Part shown: positions 1-12,281 of the stretch, piece by piece | Numbering within the stretch: position 1 is the stretch's first letter | Layout: each line of letters opens with the position of its first letter | Assembly (NCBI GenBank): GCA_013407085.1 | Contig: JACCGJ010008366.1 | Location: 124,001 to 188,000 of the forward strand | Direction of reading: 5' to 3' | Length of the DNA: 64,000 nucleotides | From: Atriophallophorus winterbourni | Taxonomy: Eukaryota; Platyhelminthes; Trematoda; Plagiorchiida; Microphallidae | Program-made: the position numbers and the translations under genes | The notes under the pieces: generated by a model | Told to the model about the DNA's origin: nothing | The model's input: only the letters and a program-made list of their open reading frames with translations | Database searches by the model: none

Positions 1-122
1 TAAAATTGATTCATTGTCTACACGATTTGACAACACTAGAATATTAACCGGCTGTTTAGTGAGACAACCAAATTGAGGTGATGATTAGAGTGCTACTTAA
101 TGACGCTGTTTTTCTAGTTAAT

Positions 123-166
123 ACCCTTGGTTTGACGAAGCTTCTGTCAGAAGTGAAACGGTACCC
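123..166 (+). ncRNA. Degenerate hammerhead-ribozyme-like motif, unit 1
   Basis: The order matches a type I hammerhead: TTGACGA where the core is CUGANGA, a stem II hairpin (CTTCT/AGAAG), then GAAAC. The first core base is T instead of C, which should abolish the C3-G8 pair, so self-cleavage is unlikely. The intact counterpart lies in the PLE array at 38-45 kb on the other strand. Hammerheads are known from the terminal repeats of Penelope-like elements, which fits the GIY-YIG remnant later in this unit. Confidence 0.6.
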
Positions 167-685
167 AAAAACTACTAAAACTTATTGTTTTTCAAATGTT
201 GTTTTCATGAATATGAATTGCATTTTATTTACATAATTTAACCTTAATAAATTTTCGTCCGTCGCAGCGCCGAGATTTATCTTGTGAAGACTTTAGCCCC
301 GTCAGTAACATCGATTCCGCCCAACGCACCCAATCGTGCACTGCTCCGGTTACGATTTTCCCCTAAAATTCCACATGAACAGTTCACACAGTTTGATGAA
401 CAGCATCGCAGGGCTCCATTGATCTTTTCATACACCATGCATGCCGACCACAAAGATCACTCGCTAGGCTAATATCCGAAAAATCAAAGCCTGCCAACTA
501 ACAGTGTATCAGCTTCGCTCATTATCGAAAGTCACAAGCTGGAATTGGGAACTGTGTGTGAGCTGGCAATGACTGTTATTTCAACCAAGTTCATTATCTA
601 ATCCTCTTTCCATTCCACGTCAATGATATATCACGAAATTGCTCGCAGTAACGTAACGACAAAATCTTCCCGACTTGATTTTAAG

Positions 686-1516
686 TTATCTAGCACTTCA
701 TGATGAAATTCCTCGCGTTTCGTTTAACGGCTTTGTGTTCGAAAGATGTTACAGCATCAAGTATCTTGGCATAACATTATCTGACAATCTTAGCTGGACC
801 AAACATGTAACAAATCAATTCAAAAAATGCGCCAAATGTCATTCTATGCACTTCGCCTCCGTTCTCTCTCCATACCACTAAAAGTTATTCAACTTTTTGT
901 TTTTTCTTGCATCATTCCACACCTCATTTACGCTTCCCCCGTAATTTTTCCTGGCCTTTTGGAAAAGGATTTTATGATGATTAGAAGAAGTATTAAGCTC
1001 ATCTCAAGATTGAGTTCTGTTCCCGCTGATGACATTCGAGACACTATTGTTGATCGTCACTTTCGTGAATGCAACAGGGTCATCGCAACTATTTCTTCTG
1101 ATTGTTCACATCCACTGAACAAAAGCAATGCTTCTTCTGAATCTTTTTCCTCCACCCAAAGTTACTATGTTATTCCCCATTCGAGAACTAACAAATTTAG
1201 AAACTCTTTTGTTCCATACATGGCTCGATACATGGTTTATCAGTCGAAAGCTGTTATGGAGTTAAAGAAGCGCTTGACAATTTTTTAAATGACGCTGAAA
1301 TGTTCCAGTTATTCTCCAATTTTTATTTTTCTAATTCGCCTCACATTTATCTAGCCTATGGTAACCTGACACTTTTATTAGCTCAAGTATCATTTCATTG
1401 TGGTGCATTTTATACATTTTATCATATTTGTATTTTGTGAAGAAATTAATGTATCGCTGAAAATTCGTGTACACGAATAAAGTCATTCTCTTCTTCTCTT
1501 CTTCTTCTTCTTCTTC
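686..1516 (+). pseudogene. Non-LTR retrotransposon 3' fragment (RT C-terminus), unit 1
   Basis: Two overlapping frames (675-881 and 827-1288) give one RT C-terminal region broken by a frameshift near 835. It contains the post-palm motif YLGITLSDNLSW and a following helical region. A 3' UTR ends in an AATAAA-like box and a (TTC)n tail at about 1490-1516. The insertion is flanked by AAG at 683-685 and 1517-1519, and the paralogue near 23.74 kb has the uninterrupted site. It looks like a 5'-truncated target-primed insertion of a family different from elements A-F; the clade is uncertain (CR1/L2-like). Confidence 0.75.
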
Positions 1517-1519
1517 AAG

Positions 1520-2089
1520 TCACTGAAATTAGTGTGCTAAGACAGAAAGGTATTATTTTACTACAAAATTTGTTTTATTATATCCAAATGCACTATTTAA
1601 ATCTAACGCCAAATAGACTGTTATGATATCGCCTGCCGGTTGACACAAACTCAGGCAAACATGCGACTTCATAAACCTGTAAGAATTACTCACATGATAC
1701 AAGGTCACAGACTGTCCGTAGTTGGCTCATTTGTGTATGAGTGATTGATTTGTTGATTTAACTGACTACATTCATCAAGTGACTACCTTTCACCATTAAG
1801 TAGCTGCATGTCGGGAGGAATATTAATACTACATTTTATTGGTTCACATGTTTGAAAGCTTAATGTATATTCGTCGTATCTAGATATTCGATGATTTCTT
1901 TTGACATTGAGACAGAAACAATTGGGAATCGTTTATTTCACGAAAAACATTTCATATTATTTAAGTGATTTTCTATAAAATTTAACATACTTTTCGGCAT
2001 GCCACCTCAAGCTTAATAGTAAGCAAATAAGATATTTGAAATATTAAAATGGTATGTGATCAATATCGAGCAAGGGATACGAGAAATTA
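1520..2089. other. AT-rich spacer of the array unit, no gene
   Basis: No coding potential is visible on either strand. The first ~310 bases match 23,745-24,045, so this is older sequence of the unit that pre-dates the non-LTR insertion. The equivalent stretch recurs in units 2-5. Confidence 0.7.
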
Positions 2090-2230
2090 CCGGACCCATT
2101 AATGTGCTGGTGGTACTCCATTCCCGCCTGAACTGTAAAAGGTAATTTTATTCCGTCGGTGTCTGTTTTACTTGGAACAGTTTACATTCTACCCTTGCTC
2201 ACTCAACGAGCTTGCATTAAAAACTTTGAA
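2090..2230 (+). pseudogene. CR1-like RT C-terminal scrap, unit 1
   Basis: Reading through one stop gives HSRLNCKR, then FYSVGVCFTWN. This matches the last conserved block of the CR1-like ORF2 proteins in the window (HSRLNCRR, then SVRVCFTWN). The piece is under 50 codons. Equivalent scraps occur in units 2-5 near 6,500, 10,905, 15,270 and 20,010. Confidence 0.65.
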
Positions 2231-2530
2231 TTACCATGAATAACCTTGAGCATTGAACGGAAATCAATTTCACGTGATATTGATTAACTGTTGCGGTCGA
2301 TGTTGACCATGACAATAGTTGATAACGAAACGATCGTATATGAACGCAAAAGTTCAGGTTAAATATTTTACTCAATTTTGTGTCAACAGATCAGTCTTTC
2401 TCAGTACTTCAATTTTCTTTTGTATGGGAGTCAAGTCGTTTGGACAAAGAGAAGTGATATCAAAACAACTGGTGAATTAAGAAACTTCCACAGGATAAGA
2501 GGAAATAGTGAGCATTAATTGAAGACACCG

Positions 2531-2718
2531 TTTGAGCTGAATGTGTGTTGAGCACTGGTGTCAACACGGACTTGGACACTGTATATTTACGTCGGCCAAG
2601 CATTCAGCCATACATTCAACCTGTGCATGTGGAGGCAGTTTAAATGGCTAAGGTTGAAACACAAGCAGTTAACAAGAGAGACGACGCTGAAATCTCCACT
2701 CGGCACTGCGACGGATGA
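2531..2718 (+). pseudogene. PLE GIY-YIG C-terminal remnant, unit 1
   Basis: Conceptual translation (with an in-frame stop) aligns with the C-terminal part of the PLE proteins at 41.3-44.0 kb. AECVLSTGV corresponds to AEHVLDTGH, PSIQPYI to the RRGIKPYM segment, and AVNK is shared. The catalytic GIY-YIG block itself is missing. It is preceded by about 140 bp absent from the related copy at 20.3 kb. Confidence 0.7.
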
Positions 2719-2884
2719 ATATTAATTATTGTAGAATTTTGTATATTTTTTGAATTTTGTATAAATGTACCCGAAACTTGTCTAAATAATAGTTATTGTA
2801 CAAAATTACCGATAATTATCTTAGTCTGCCTCGGTACTGTTAATATTGGTATCTTGATTCAGCTTAACAGTGCCTGCATTTCGC

Positions 2885-3470
2885 GGTTTGCATCGCCTTG
2901 CTCCTGATTTGTCATGACACCTGCGATACAGTTTATTACCGCATGAGCTTGTTCACGGTGAAGTGCATTGAACGACACTTCCATTCAGGGATTAGGTTCC
3001 TCCGCCTTCACAAAGCTGTTGCTTTTGCGAAAGTCAAGCCCCTCTTCAACAATCATTTTGCGAATTGTTCCGATTAGATAAATTCATGACATTAGAGTAC
3101 TGGCTATTTGGCAATGACTTATTCGATTTATCTAATGAACGTTGCTTATGAAACTGTAATAACATTTTGAACTTGCGGATTTTTCTTTCTCCTATGCGCT
3201 CCGTTCGTGTGGCTAAGACCTCCTCGTGTTTTCCGCAAATTCTCAGAGATCTACAACAGATAATTCGACTCGCAGGTTCTTCATCATTTACAATGCTTTC
3301 GATCGAGCGGCCAATAGGTTTTTATTCACCCGTCGATTTTTGTTTCAAAAATAATTTGGATGTGCTTGCGGTCGCCTTTGTCGATTTGCTGGAATTATCC
3401 GTATGTTTAACCCCCATGTCCCTTGGTGTTATGCCGCGCTGCTTGCAACGAAGTAGGCTGTAAAACTGCT
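2885..3470 (-). pseudogene. PLE N-terminal remnant (inverted), unit 1
   Basis: Minus-strand translation, with stops, aligns to the better PLE N-terminus at 49.1-49.76 kb. Shared blocks are CKQRGITPRD (CKQRGVIPRD there), a KSTKA-containing segment, and the NCIAGV segment near the 3' side. This is the usual region upstream of the PLE reverse transcriptase. Its orientation is opposite to the GIY-YIG remnant of the same unit, so at least two PLE insertions or an inversion built this unit. Confidence 0.7.
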
Positions 3471-3479
3471 CCCATGTAT

Positions 3480-4405
3480 TCTGTACTGATATGAATTAAA
3501 TGAATGCCCATCTGTTGTCGATTTTAGAGCTTGATCGAAGAAAACCTTCATAGTTATGAACATGCTTCATTCGCATTTCACAATATAAACTTGGCAAATA
3601 TCTTCAAATGACTTGTAAGAAACCGATTCAATATCCGTGTGCAGGTGATAATTCGGGAGAAAGCCGTCTTAGATACGTTCTATCGCTGCGGCACATACTA
3701 CTGCTTCATGGGCACAAAAGGAAGTTCACCAAGAATATTAATGTACCGGAGAAAGCCTATTGAGTTGAGATCAAGGTGAGCAAAACATTTAAACGCAACT
3801 TATGCGTTGGAAATGTTCAACATCGAACGAAGCAATAAGTCAATGTCACGTGAAATTGATTTCCGTTCAACGCATGACATTGGTTACATTCGTTGTTCAT
3901 GTTTTACTTATCATGTATGCGTATTATCGAGCATGATGTGAAATATTAAAAAAAATCTAAAATGTTTTAGATAATAACTTAAATAATATGGAATTTTAGT
4001 CGTTCTAATTTCGCGTCGGAAACGATCCCTAATCGTTTCTGTCTTAACGGCCAAAGGAAACATAAAGAACTAAAAACAGCCACTATTTCTCAAGATTTCA
4101 AACCATTTTACAGAAAATTTAGTTTCATATATATTATTCACGTTTTTGTAAAAACACTATCGGGACCATGTTGGAAGTTCTAGAAAAGATTCAAGCATTC
4201 AAAAATTTATGATTACAAATGCGAACGCTTCACAAAACTACGGGATTATGGTATTAGTGAAAATGTGAAAATAGTATATAACGAGAAACATCATTCACGA
4301 ATTTTTAGTACAAATAGCTTATATCTGTTTTCACCATAATGGAGACTCGAATCTGGGAAAATAATACTTTTTTTGTAGTTAATGTCAATTATTTGCCATA
4401 GTGGA
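3480..4405. other. Unassigned AT-rich end of unit 1
   Basis: No family was recognised. It contains an exon-like open stretch (3645-3775) with AG before it and GTGAGC after it, conserved in units 1-4. The last ~90 bases belong to an indel-rich patch that continues into unit 2. Confidence 0.5.
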
Positions 4406-4529
4406 TAAAATTGATTCAGTCACACGATGTGACAACACTAGAATATTAAAACCGCGGCTTGTTTATTGACACAACCAAATTGATGTTATGATGTAGATTG
4501 CTACTATTGACGCTGTTTTCTAGTTATAT

Positions 4530-4574
4530 ACCCTTGGTTTGACGAACTTCTGTCAGAAGTGAAACGGTACCCAA
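4530..4574 (+). ncRNA. Degenerate hammerhead-like motif, unit 2
   Basis: Same core as unit 1 (TTGACGA then GAAAC), but the 5' arm of stem II has lost bases. It lies in an indel-rich patch, so the loss may be a sequencing error. Confidence 0.45.
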
Positions 4575-5092
4575 AAACTACTAAAACCCTTTATTGTTTT
4601 TTCAAAGTGGTTTTCATATATGAATTGCCTTTCTATTTCTAATTTAGACCTTATATACTTTTTCGTCGTCGCAGCGCCGGATTTTATCTTGTGAAGACGT
4701 TTCACCCCGTCGTAACATCGATTCCGCCAACTCACCCAATCGTCGCCACTGCTCCGGTTACGATTTCCCCTAAAATTCCACATGAACAGTTCACACAGTT
4801 TGATGAACAGCATCGCAGGGCTCCATTGATCTTTTCATACACCATGCATGCCGACCACAAAGATCACTCGCTAGGCTAATATCCGAAAAATCAAAGCCTG
4901 CCAACTAACAGTGTATCAGCTTCGCTCATTATCGAAAGTCACAAGCTGGAATTGGGAACTGTGTGTGAGCTGGCAATGACTGTTATTTCAACCAAGTTCA
5001 TTATCTAATCCTCTTTCCATTCCACGTCAATGATATATCACGAAATTGCTCGCAGTAACGTAACGACAAAATCTTCCCGACTTGATTTTAAG

Positions 5093-5923
5093 TTATCTAG
5101 CACTTCATGATGAAATTCCTCGCGTTTCGTTTAACGGCTTTGTGTTCGAAAGATGTTACAGCATCAAGTATCTTGGCATAACATTATCTGACAATCTTAG
5201 CTGGACCAAACATGTAACAAATCAATTCAAAAAATGCGCCAAATGTCATTCTATGCACTTCGCCTCCGTTCTCTCTCCATACCACTAAAGGTTATTCAAC
5301 TTTTTGTTTTTTCTTGCATCATTCCACACCTCATTTACGCTTCCCCCGTAATTTTTCCTGGCCTTTTGGAAAAGGATTTTATGATGATTAGAAGAAGTAT
5401 TAAGCTCATCTCAAGATTGAGTTCTGTTCCCGCTGATGACATTCGAGACACTATTGTTGATCGTCACTTTCGTGAATGCAACAGGGTCATCGCAACTATT
5501 TCTTCTGATTGTTCACATCCACTGAACAAAAGCAATGTTTCTTCTGAATCTTTTTCCTCCACCCAAAGTTACTATGTTATTCCCCATTCGAGAACTAACA
5601 AATTTAGAAACTCTTTTGTTCCATACATGGCTCGATACATGGTTTATCAGTCGAAAGCTGTTATGGAGTTAAAGAAGCGCTTGACAATTTTTTAAATGAC
5701 GCTGAAATGTTCCAGTTATTCTCCAATTTTTATTTTTCTAATTCGCCTCACATTTATCTAGCCTATGGTAACCTGACACTTTTATTAGCTCAAGTATCAT
5801 TTCATTGTGGTGCATTTTATACATTTTATCATATTTATATTTTGTGAAGAAATTAATGTATCGCTGAAAATTCGTGTACACGAATAAAGTCATTCTCTTC
5901 TTCTCTTCTTCTTCTTCTTCTTC
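5093..5923 (+). pseudogene. Non-LTR 3' fragment, unit 2
   Basis: Near-identical copy of the unit 1 insertion, with the same frameshift between its two frames (5082-5288 and 5234-5695) and the same (TTC)n tail and AAG flanks. The shared breaks show that it was duplicated as part of the unit, not inserted again. Confidence 0.75.
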
Positions 5924-6937
5924 AAGTCACTGAAATTAGTGTGCTAAGACAGAAAGGTATTATTTTACTACAAAATTTGTTTTATTATATCCAAATGCAC
6001 TATTTAAATCTAACGCCAAATAGATTGTTATGATATCGCCTGCCGGTTGACACAAACTCAGGCAAACATGCGACTTCATAAACCTGTAAGAATTACTCAC
6101 ATGATACAAGGTCACAGACTGTCCGTAGTTGGCTCATTTGTGTATGAGTGATTGATTTGTTGATTTAACTGACTACATTCATCAAGTGACTACCTTTCAC
6201 CATTAAGCAGCTGCATGTCGGGAGGAATATTAATACTACATTTTATTGGTTCACATGTTTGAAAGCTTAATGTATATTCGTCGTATCTAGATATTCGATG
6301 ATTTCTTTTGACATTGAGACAGAAACAATTGGGAATCGTTTATTTCACGAAAAACATTTCATATTATTTAAGTGATTTTCTATAAAATTTAACATACTTT
6401 TCGGCATGCCACCTCAAGCTTAATAGTAAGCAAATAAGATATATGAAATATTAAAATGGTATGTGATCAATATCGAGCAAGGGATACGAGAAATTACCGG
6501 ACCCATTAATGTGCTGGTGGTACTCCATTCCCGCCTGAACTGTAAAAGGTAATTTTATTCCGTCGGTGTCTGTTTTACTTGGAACAGTTTACATTCTACC
6601 CTTGCTCACTCAACGAGCTTGCATTAAAAACTTTGAATTACCATGAATAACCTTGAGCATTGAACGGAAATCAATTTCACGTGATATTGATTAACTGTTG
6701 CGGTCGATGTTGACCATGACAATAGTTGATAACGAAACGATCGTATATGAACGCAAAAGTTCAGGTTAAATATTTTACTCAATTTTGTGTCAACAGATCA
6801 GTCTTTCTCAGTACTTCAATTTTCTTTTGTATGGGAGTCAAGTCGTTTGGACAAAGAGAAGTGATATCAAAACAACTGGTGAATTAAGAAACTTCCACAG
6901 GATAGGAGGAAATAGTGAGCATTAATTGAAGACACCG

Positions 6938-7125
6938 TTTGAGCTGAATGTGTGTTGAGCACTGGTGTCAACACGGACATGGACACTGTATATTTACGTC
7001 GGCCAAGCATTCAGCCATACATTCAACCTGTGCATGTGGAGGCAGTTTAAATTGCTAAGGTTGAAACACAAGCAGTTAACAAGAGAGACGACGCTGAAAT
7101 CTCCACTCGGCACTGCGACGGATGA
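6938..7125 (+). pseudogene. PLE GIY-YIG C-terminal remnant, unit 2
   Basis: Copy of the unit 1 remnant with the same inactivating features. Confidence 0.65.
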
Positions 7126-7291
7126 ATATTAATTATTGTAGAATTTTGTATATTTTTTGAATTTTGTATAAATGTACCCGAAACTTGTCTAAATAATAGT
7201 TATTGTACAAAATTACCGATAATTATCTTAGTCTGCCTCGGTACTGTTAATATTGGTATCTTGATTCAGCTTAACAGTGCCTGCATTTCGC

Positions 7292-7877
7292 GGTTTGCAT
7301 CGCCTTGCTCCTGATTTGTCATGACACCTGCGATACAGTTTATTACCGCATGAGCTTGTTCACGGTGAAGTGCATTGAACGACACTTCCATTCAGGGATT
7401 AGGTTCCTCCGCCTTCATAAAGCTGTTGCTTTTGCGAAAGTCAAGCCCCTCTTCAACAATCATTTTGCGAATTGTTCCGATTAGATAAATTCATGACATT
7501 AGAGTACTGGCTATTTGGCAATGACTTATTCGATTTATCTAATGAACGTTGCTTATGAAACTGTAATAACATTTTGAACTTGCGGATTTTTCTTTCTCCT
7601 ATGCGCTCCGTTCGTGTGGCTAAGACCTCCTCGTGTTTTCCGCAAATTCTCAGAGATCTACAACAGATAATTCGACTCGCAGGTTCTTCATCATTTACAA
7701 TGCTTTCGATCGAGCGGCCAATAGGTTTTTATTTACCCGTCGATTTTTGTTTCAAAAATAATTTGGATGTGCTTGCGGTCGCCTTTGTCGATTTGCTGGA
7801 ATTATCCGTATGTTTAACCCCCATGTCCCTTGGTGTTATGCCGCGCTGCTTGCAACGAAGTAGGCTGTAAAACTGCT
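7292..7877 (-). pseudogene. PLE N-terminal remnant (inverted), unit 2
   Basis: Copy of the unit 1 remnant; differs by isolated substitutions. Confidence 0.65.
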
Positions 7878-8933
7878 CCCATGTATTCTGTACTGATATG
7901 AATTAAATGAATGCCCATCTGTTGTCGATTTTAGAGCTTGATCGAAGAAAACCTTCATAGTTATGAACATGCTTCATTCGCATTTCACAATATAAACTTG
8001 GCAAATATCTTCAAATGACTTGTAAGAAACCGATTCAATATCCGTGTGCAGGTGATAATTCGGGAGAAAGCCGTCTTAGATACGTTCTATCGCTGCGGCA
8101 CATACTACTGCTTCATGGGCACAAAAGGAAGTTCACCAAGAATATTAATGTACCGGAGAAAGCCTATTGAGTTGAGATCAAGGTGAGCAAAACATTTAAA
8201 CGCAACTTATGCGTTGGAAATGTTCAACATCGAACGAAGCAATAAGTCAATGTCACGTGAAATTGATTTCCGTTCAACGCATGACATTGGTTACATTCGT
8301 TGTTCATGTTTTACTTATCATGTATGCGTATTATCGAGCATGATGTGAAATATTATAAAAAATCTAAAATGTTTTAGATAATAACTTAAATAATATGGAA
8401 TTTTAGTCGTTCTAATTTCGCGTCGGAAACGATCCCTAATCGTTTCTGTCTTAACGGCCAAAGGAAACATAAAGAACTAAAAACAGCCACTATTTCTCAA
8501 GATTTCAAACCATTTTACAGAAAATTTAGTTTCATATATATTATTCACGTTTTTGTAAAAACACTATCGGGACCATGTTGGAAGTTCTAGAAAAGATTCA
8601 AGCATTCAAAAATTTATGATTACAAATGCGAACGCTTCACAAAACTACGGGATTATGGTATTAGTGAAAATGTGAAAATAGTATATAACGAGAAACATCA
8701 TTCACGAATTTTTAGTACAAATAGCTTATAGCTGTTCACCATAATGGATACTCGAATCTGGAAAAATAAATAAATTTTTTTGTAGTTAATGTCAATTATT
8801 GCCATAGTGTGATAAAATTGATTCATTGTCTACACGATTTGACAACACTAGAATATTAACCGGCTGTTTAGTGAGACAACCAAATTGAGGTGATGATTAG
8901 AGTGCTACTTAATGACGCTGTTTTTCTAGTTAA

Positions 8934-8978
8934 TACCCTTGGTTTGACGAAGCTTCTGTCAGAAGTGAAACGGTACCC
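8934..8978 (+). ncRNA. Degenerate hammerhead-like motif, unit 3
   Basis: Identical to unit 1: the TTGACGA core is mutated at its first base, the stem II hairpin is intact, and GAAAC follows. Confidence 0.6.
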
Positions 8979-9497
8979 AAAAACTACTAAAACTTATTGT
9001 TTTTCAAATGTTGTTTTCATGAATATGAATTGCATTTTATTTACATAATTTAACCTTAATAAATTTTCGTCCGTCGCAGCGCCGAGATTTATCTTGTGAA
9101 GACTTTAGCCCCGTCAGTAACATCGATTCCGCCCAACGCACCCAATCGTGCACTGCTCCGGTTACGATTTTCCCCTAAAATTCCACATGAACAGTTCACA
9201 CAGTTTGATGAACAGCATCGCAGGGCTCCATTGATCTTTTCATACACCATGCATGCCGACCACAAAGATCACTCGCTAGGCTAATATCCGAAAAATCAAA
9301 GCCTGCCAACTAACAGTGTATCAGCTTCGCTCATTATCGAAAGTCACAAGCTGGAATTGGGAACTGTGTGTGAGCTGGCAATGACTGTTATTTCAACCAA
9401 GTTCATTATCTAATCCTCTTTCCATTCCACGTCAATGATATATCACGAAATTGCTCGCAGTAACGTAACGACAAAATCTTCCCGACTTGATTTTAAG

Positions 9498-10327
9498 TTA
9501 TCTAGCACTTCATGATGAAATTCCTCGCGTTTCGTTTAACGGCTTTGTGTTCGAAAGATGTTACAGCATCAAGTATCTTGGCATAACATTATCTGACAAT
9601 CTTAGCTGGACCAAACATGTAACAAATCAATTCAAAAAATGCGCCAAATGTCATTCTATGCACTTCGCCTCCGTTCTCTCTCCATACCACTAAAAGTTAT
9701 TCAACTTTTTGTTTTTTCTTGCATCATTCCACACCTCATTTACGCTTCCCCCGTAATTTTTCCTGGCCTTTTGGAAAAGGATTTTATGATGATTAGAAGA
9801 AGTATTAAGCTCATCTCAAGATTGAGTTCTGTTCCCGCTGATGACATTCGAGACACTATTGTTGATCGTCACTTTCGTGAATGCAACAGGTCATCGCAAC
9901 TATTTCTTCTGATTGTTCACATCCACTGAACAAAAGCAATGTTTCTTCTGAATCTTTTTCCTCCACCCAAAGTTACTATGTTATTCCCCATTCGAGAACT
10001 AACAAATTTAGAAACTCTTTTGTTCCATACATGGCTCGATACATGGTTTATCAGTCGAAAGCTGTTATGGAGTTAAAGAAGCGCTTGACAATTTTTTAAA
10101 TGACGCTGAAATGTTCCAGTTATTCTCCAATTTTTATTTTTCTAATTCGCCTCACATTTATCTAGCCTATGGTAACCTGACACTTTTATTAGCTCAAGTA
10201 TCATTTCATTGTGGTGCATTTTATACATTTTATCATATTTATATTTTGTGAAGAAATTAATGTATCGCTGAAAATTCGTGTACACGAATAAAGTCATTCT
10301 CTTCTTCTCTTCTTCTTCTTCTTCTTC
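9498..10327 (+). pseudogene. Non-LTR 3' fragment, unit 3
   Basis: As in units 1 and 2, with an extra one-base deletion near 9,890 that splits the second frame (9,639-9,929 and 9,881-10,099). Confidence 0.7.
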
Positions 10328-11341
10328 AAGTCACTGAAATTAGTGTGCTAAGACAGAAAGGTATTATTTTACTACAAAATTTGTTTTATTATATCCAAAT
10401 GCACTATTTAAATCTAACGCCAAATAGACTGTTATGATATCGCCTGCCGGTTGACACAAACTCAGGCAAACATGCGACTTCATAAACCTGTAAGAATTAC
10501 TCACATGATACAAGGTCACAGACTGTCCGTAGTTGGCTCATTTGTGTATGAGTGATTGATTTGTTGATTTAACTGACTACATTCATCAAGTGACTACCTT
10601 TCACCATTAAGTTGCTGCATGTCGGGAGGAATATTAATACTACATTTTATTGGTTCACATGTTTGAAAGCTTAATGTATATTCGTCGTATCTAGATATTC
10701 GATGATTTCTTTTGACATTGAGACAGAAACAATTGGGAATCGTTTATTTCACGAAAAACATTTCATATTATTTAAGTGATTTTCTATAAAATTTAACATA
10801 CTTTTCGGCATGCCACCTCAAGCTTAATAGTAAGCAAGTGAGATATTTGAAATATTAAAATGGTATGTGATCAATATCGAGCAAGGGATACGAGAAATTA
10901 CCGGACCCATTAATGTGCTGGTGGTACTCCATTCCCGCCTGAACTGTAAAAGGTAATTTTATTCCGTCGGTGTCTGTTTTACTTGGAACAGTTTACATTC
11001 TACCCTTGCTCACTCAACGAGCTTGCATTAAAAACTTTGAATTACCATGAATAACCTTGAGCATTGAACGGAAATCAATTTCACGTGATATTGATTAACT
11101 GTTGCGGTCGATGTTGACCATGACAATAGTTGATAACGAAACGATCGTATATGAACGCAAAAGTTCAGGTTAAATATTTTACTCAATTTTGTGTCAACAG
11201 ATCAGTCTTTCTCAGTACTTCAATTTTCTTTTGTATGGGAGTCAAGTCGTTTGGACAAAGAGAAGTGATATCAAAACAACTGGTGAATTAAGAAACTTCC
11301 ACAGGATAGGAGGAAATAGTGAGCATTAATTGAAGACACCG

Positions 11342-11529
11342 TTTGAGCTGAATGTGTGTTGAGCACTGGTGTCAACACGGACATGGACACTGTATATTTA
11401 CGTCGGCCAAGCATTCAGCCATACATTCAACCTGTGCATGTGGAGGCAGTTTAAATTGCTAAGGTTGAAACACAAGCAGTTAACAAGAGAGACGACGCTG
11501 AAATCTCCACTCGGCACTGCGACGGATGA
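11342..11529 (+). pseudogene. PLE GIY-YIG C-terminal remnant, unit 3
   Basis: Copy of the unit 1 remnant. Confidence 0.65.
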
Positions 11530-11695
11530 ATATTAATTATTGTAGAATTTTGTATATTTTTTGAATTTTGTATAAATGTACCCGAAACTTGTCTAAATAA
11601 TAGTTATTGTACAAAATTACCGATAATTATCTTAGTCTGCCTCGGTACTGTTAATATTGGTATCTTGATTCAGCTTAACAGTGCCTGCATTTCGC

Positions 11696-12281
11696 GGTTT
11701 GCATCGCCTTGCTCCTGATTTGTCATGACACCTGCGATACAGTTTATTACCGCATGAGCTTGTTCACGGTGAAGTGCATTGAACGACACTTCCATTCAGG
11801 GATTAGGTTCCTCCGCCTTCATAAAGCTGTTGCTTTTGCGAAAGTCAAGCCCCTCTTCAACAATCATTTTGCGAATTGTTCCGATTAGATAAATTCATGA
11901 CATTAGAGTACTGGCTATTTGGCAATGACTTATTCGATTTATCTAATGAACGTTGCTTATGAAACTGTAATAACATTTTGAACTTGCGGATTTTTCTTTC
12001 TCCTATGCGCTCCGTTCGTGTGGCTAAGACCTCCTCGTGTTTTCCGCAAATTCTCAGAGATCTACAACAGATAATTCGACTCGCAGGTTCTTCATCATTT
12101 ACAATGCTTTCGATCGAGCGGCCAATAGGTTTTTATTTACCCGTCGATTTTTGTTTCAAAAATAATTTGGATGTGCTTGCGGTCGCCTTTGTCGATTTGC
12201 TGGAATTATCCGTATGTTTAACCCCCATGTCCCTTGGTGTTATGCCGCGCTGCTTGCAACGAAGTAGGCTGTAAAACTGCT
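11696..12281 (-). pseudogene. PLE N-terminal remnant (inverted), unit 3
   Basis: Copy of the unit 1 remnant. Confidence 0.65.

Larger units (their letters stand above)
1..4405 (+). repeat. Composite tandem array, unit 1
   Basis: First of five head-to-tail units, each about 4.4 kb; the window opens at the same phase where later units begin. In order the unit holds PLE terminal-repeat sequence with a hammerhead-like motif, a non-LTR 3' fragment ending in (TTC)n, AT-rich DNA, a CR1-like RT C-terminal scrap, a GIY-YIG remnant on plus, an inverted PLE N-terminal remnant on minus, and about 900 bp of unassigned AT-rich DNA. Units differ at only scattered positions outside the indel-rich patches. 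No intact gene lies in the unit; its small open frames are pieces of these remnants. Confidence 0.9.
4406..8812 (+). repeat. Composite tandem array, unit 2
   Basis: Same organisation as unit 1. The first ~370 bases differ from other units by many one-base insertions and deletions, while the remainder is almost identical. It shares two variants with unit 5 (attgtta near 6,025 and the cagctg variant near 6,208) that units 1, 3 and 4 lack. Confidence 0.9.

Noticed and set aside
284..472. 62-codon open frame repeated in every left-array unit
   Set aside because: It has no recognisable domain and appears conserved only because the whole unit is duplicated; the copies differ freely in the indel-rich patches.
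1490..1516. (TTC)n as an independent microsatellite
   Set aside because: It is the 3' tail of the inserted RT fragment, absent with it at the empty site.
3167..3463. 98-codon plus-strand frame repeated in units 1-4
   Set aside because: It is the antisense of the PLE N-terminal remnant, whose homology with 49.1-49.76 kb is in the minus reading.
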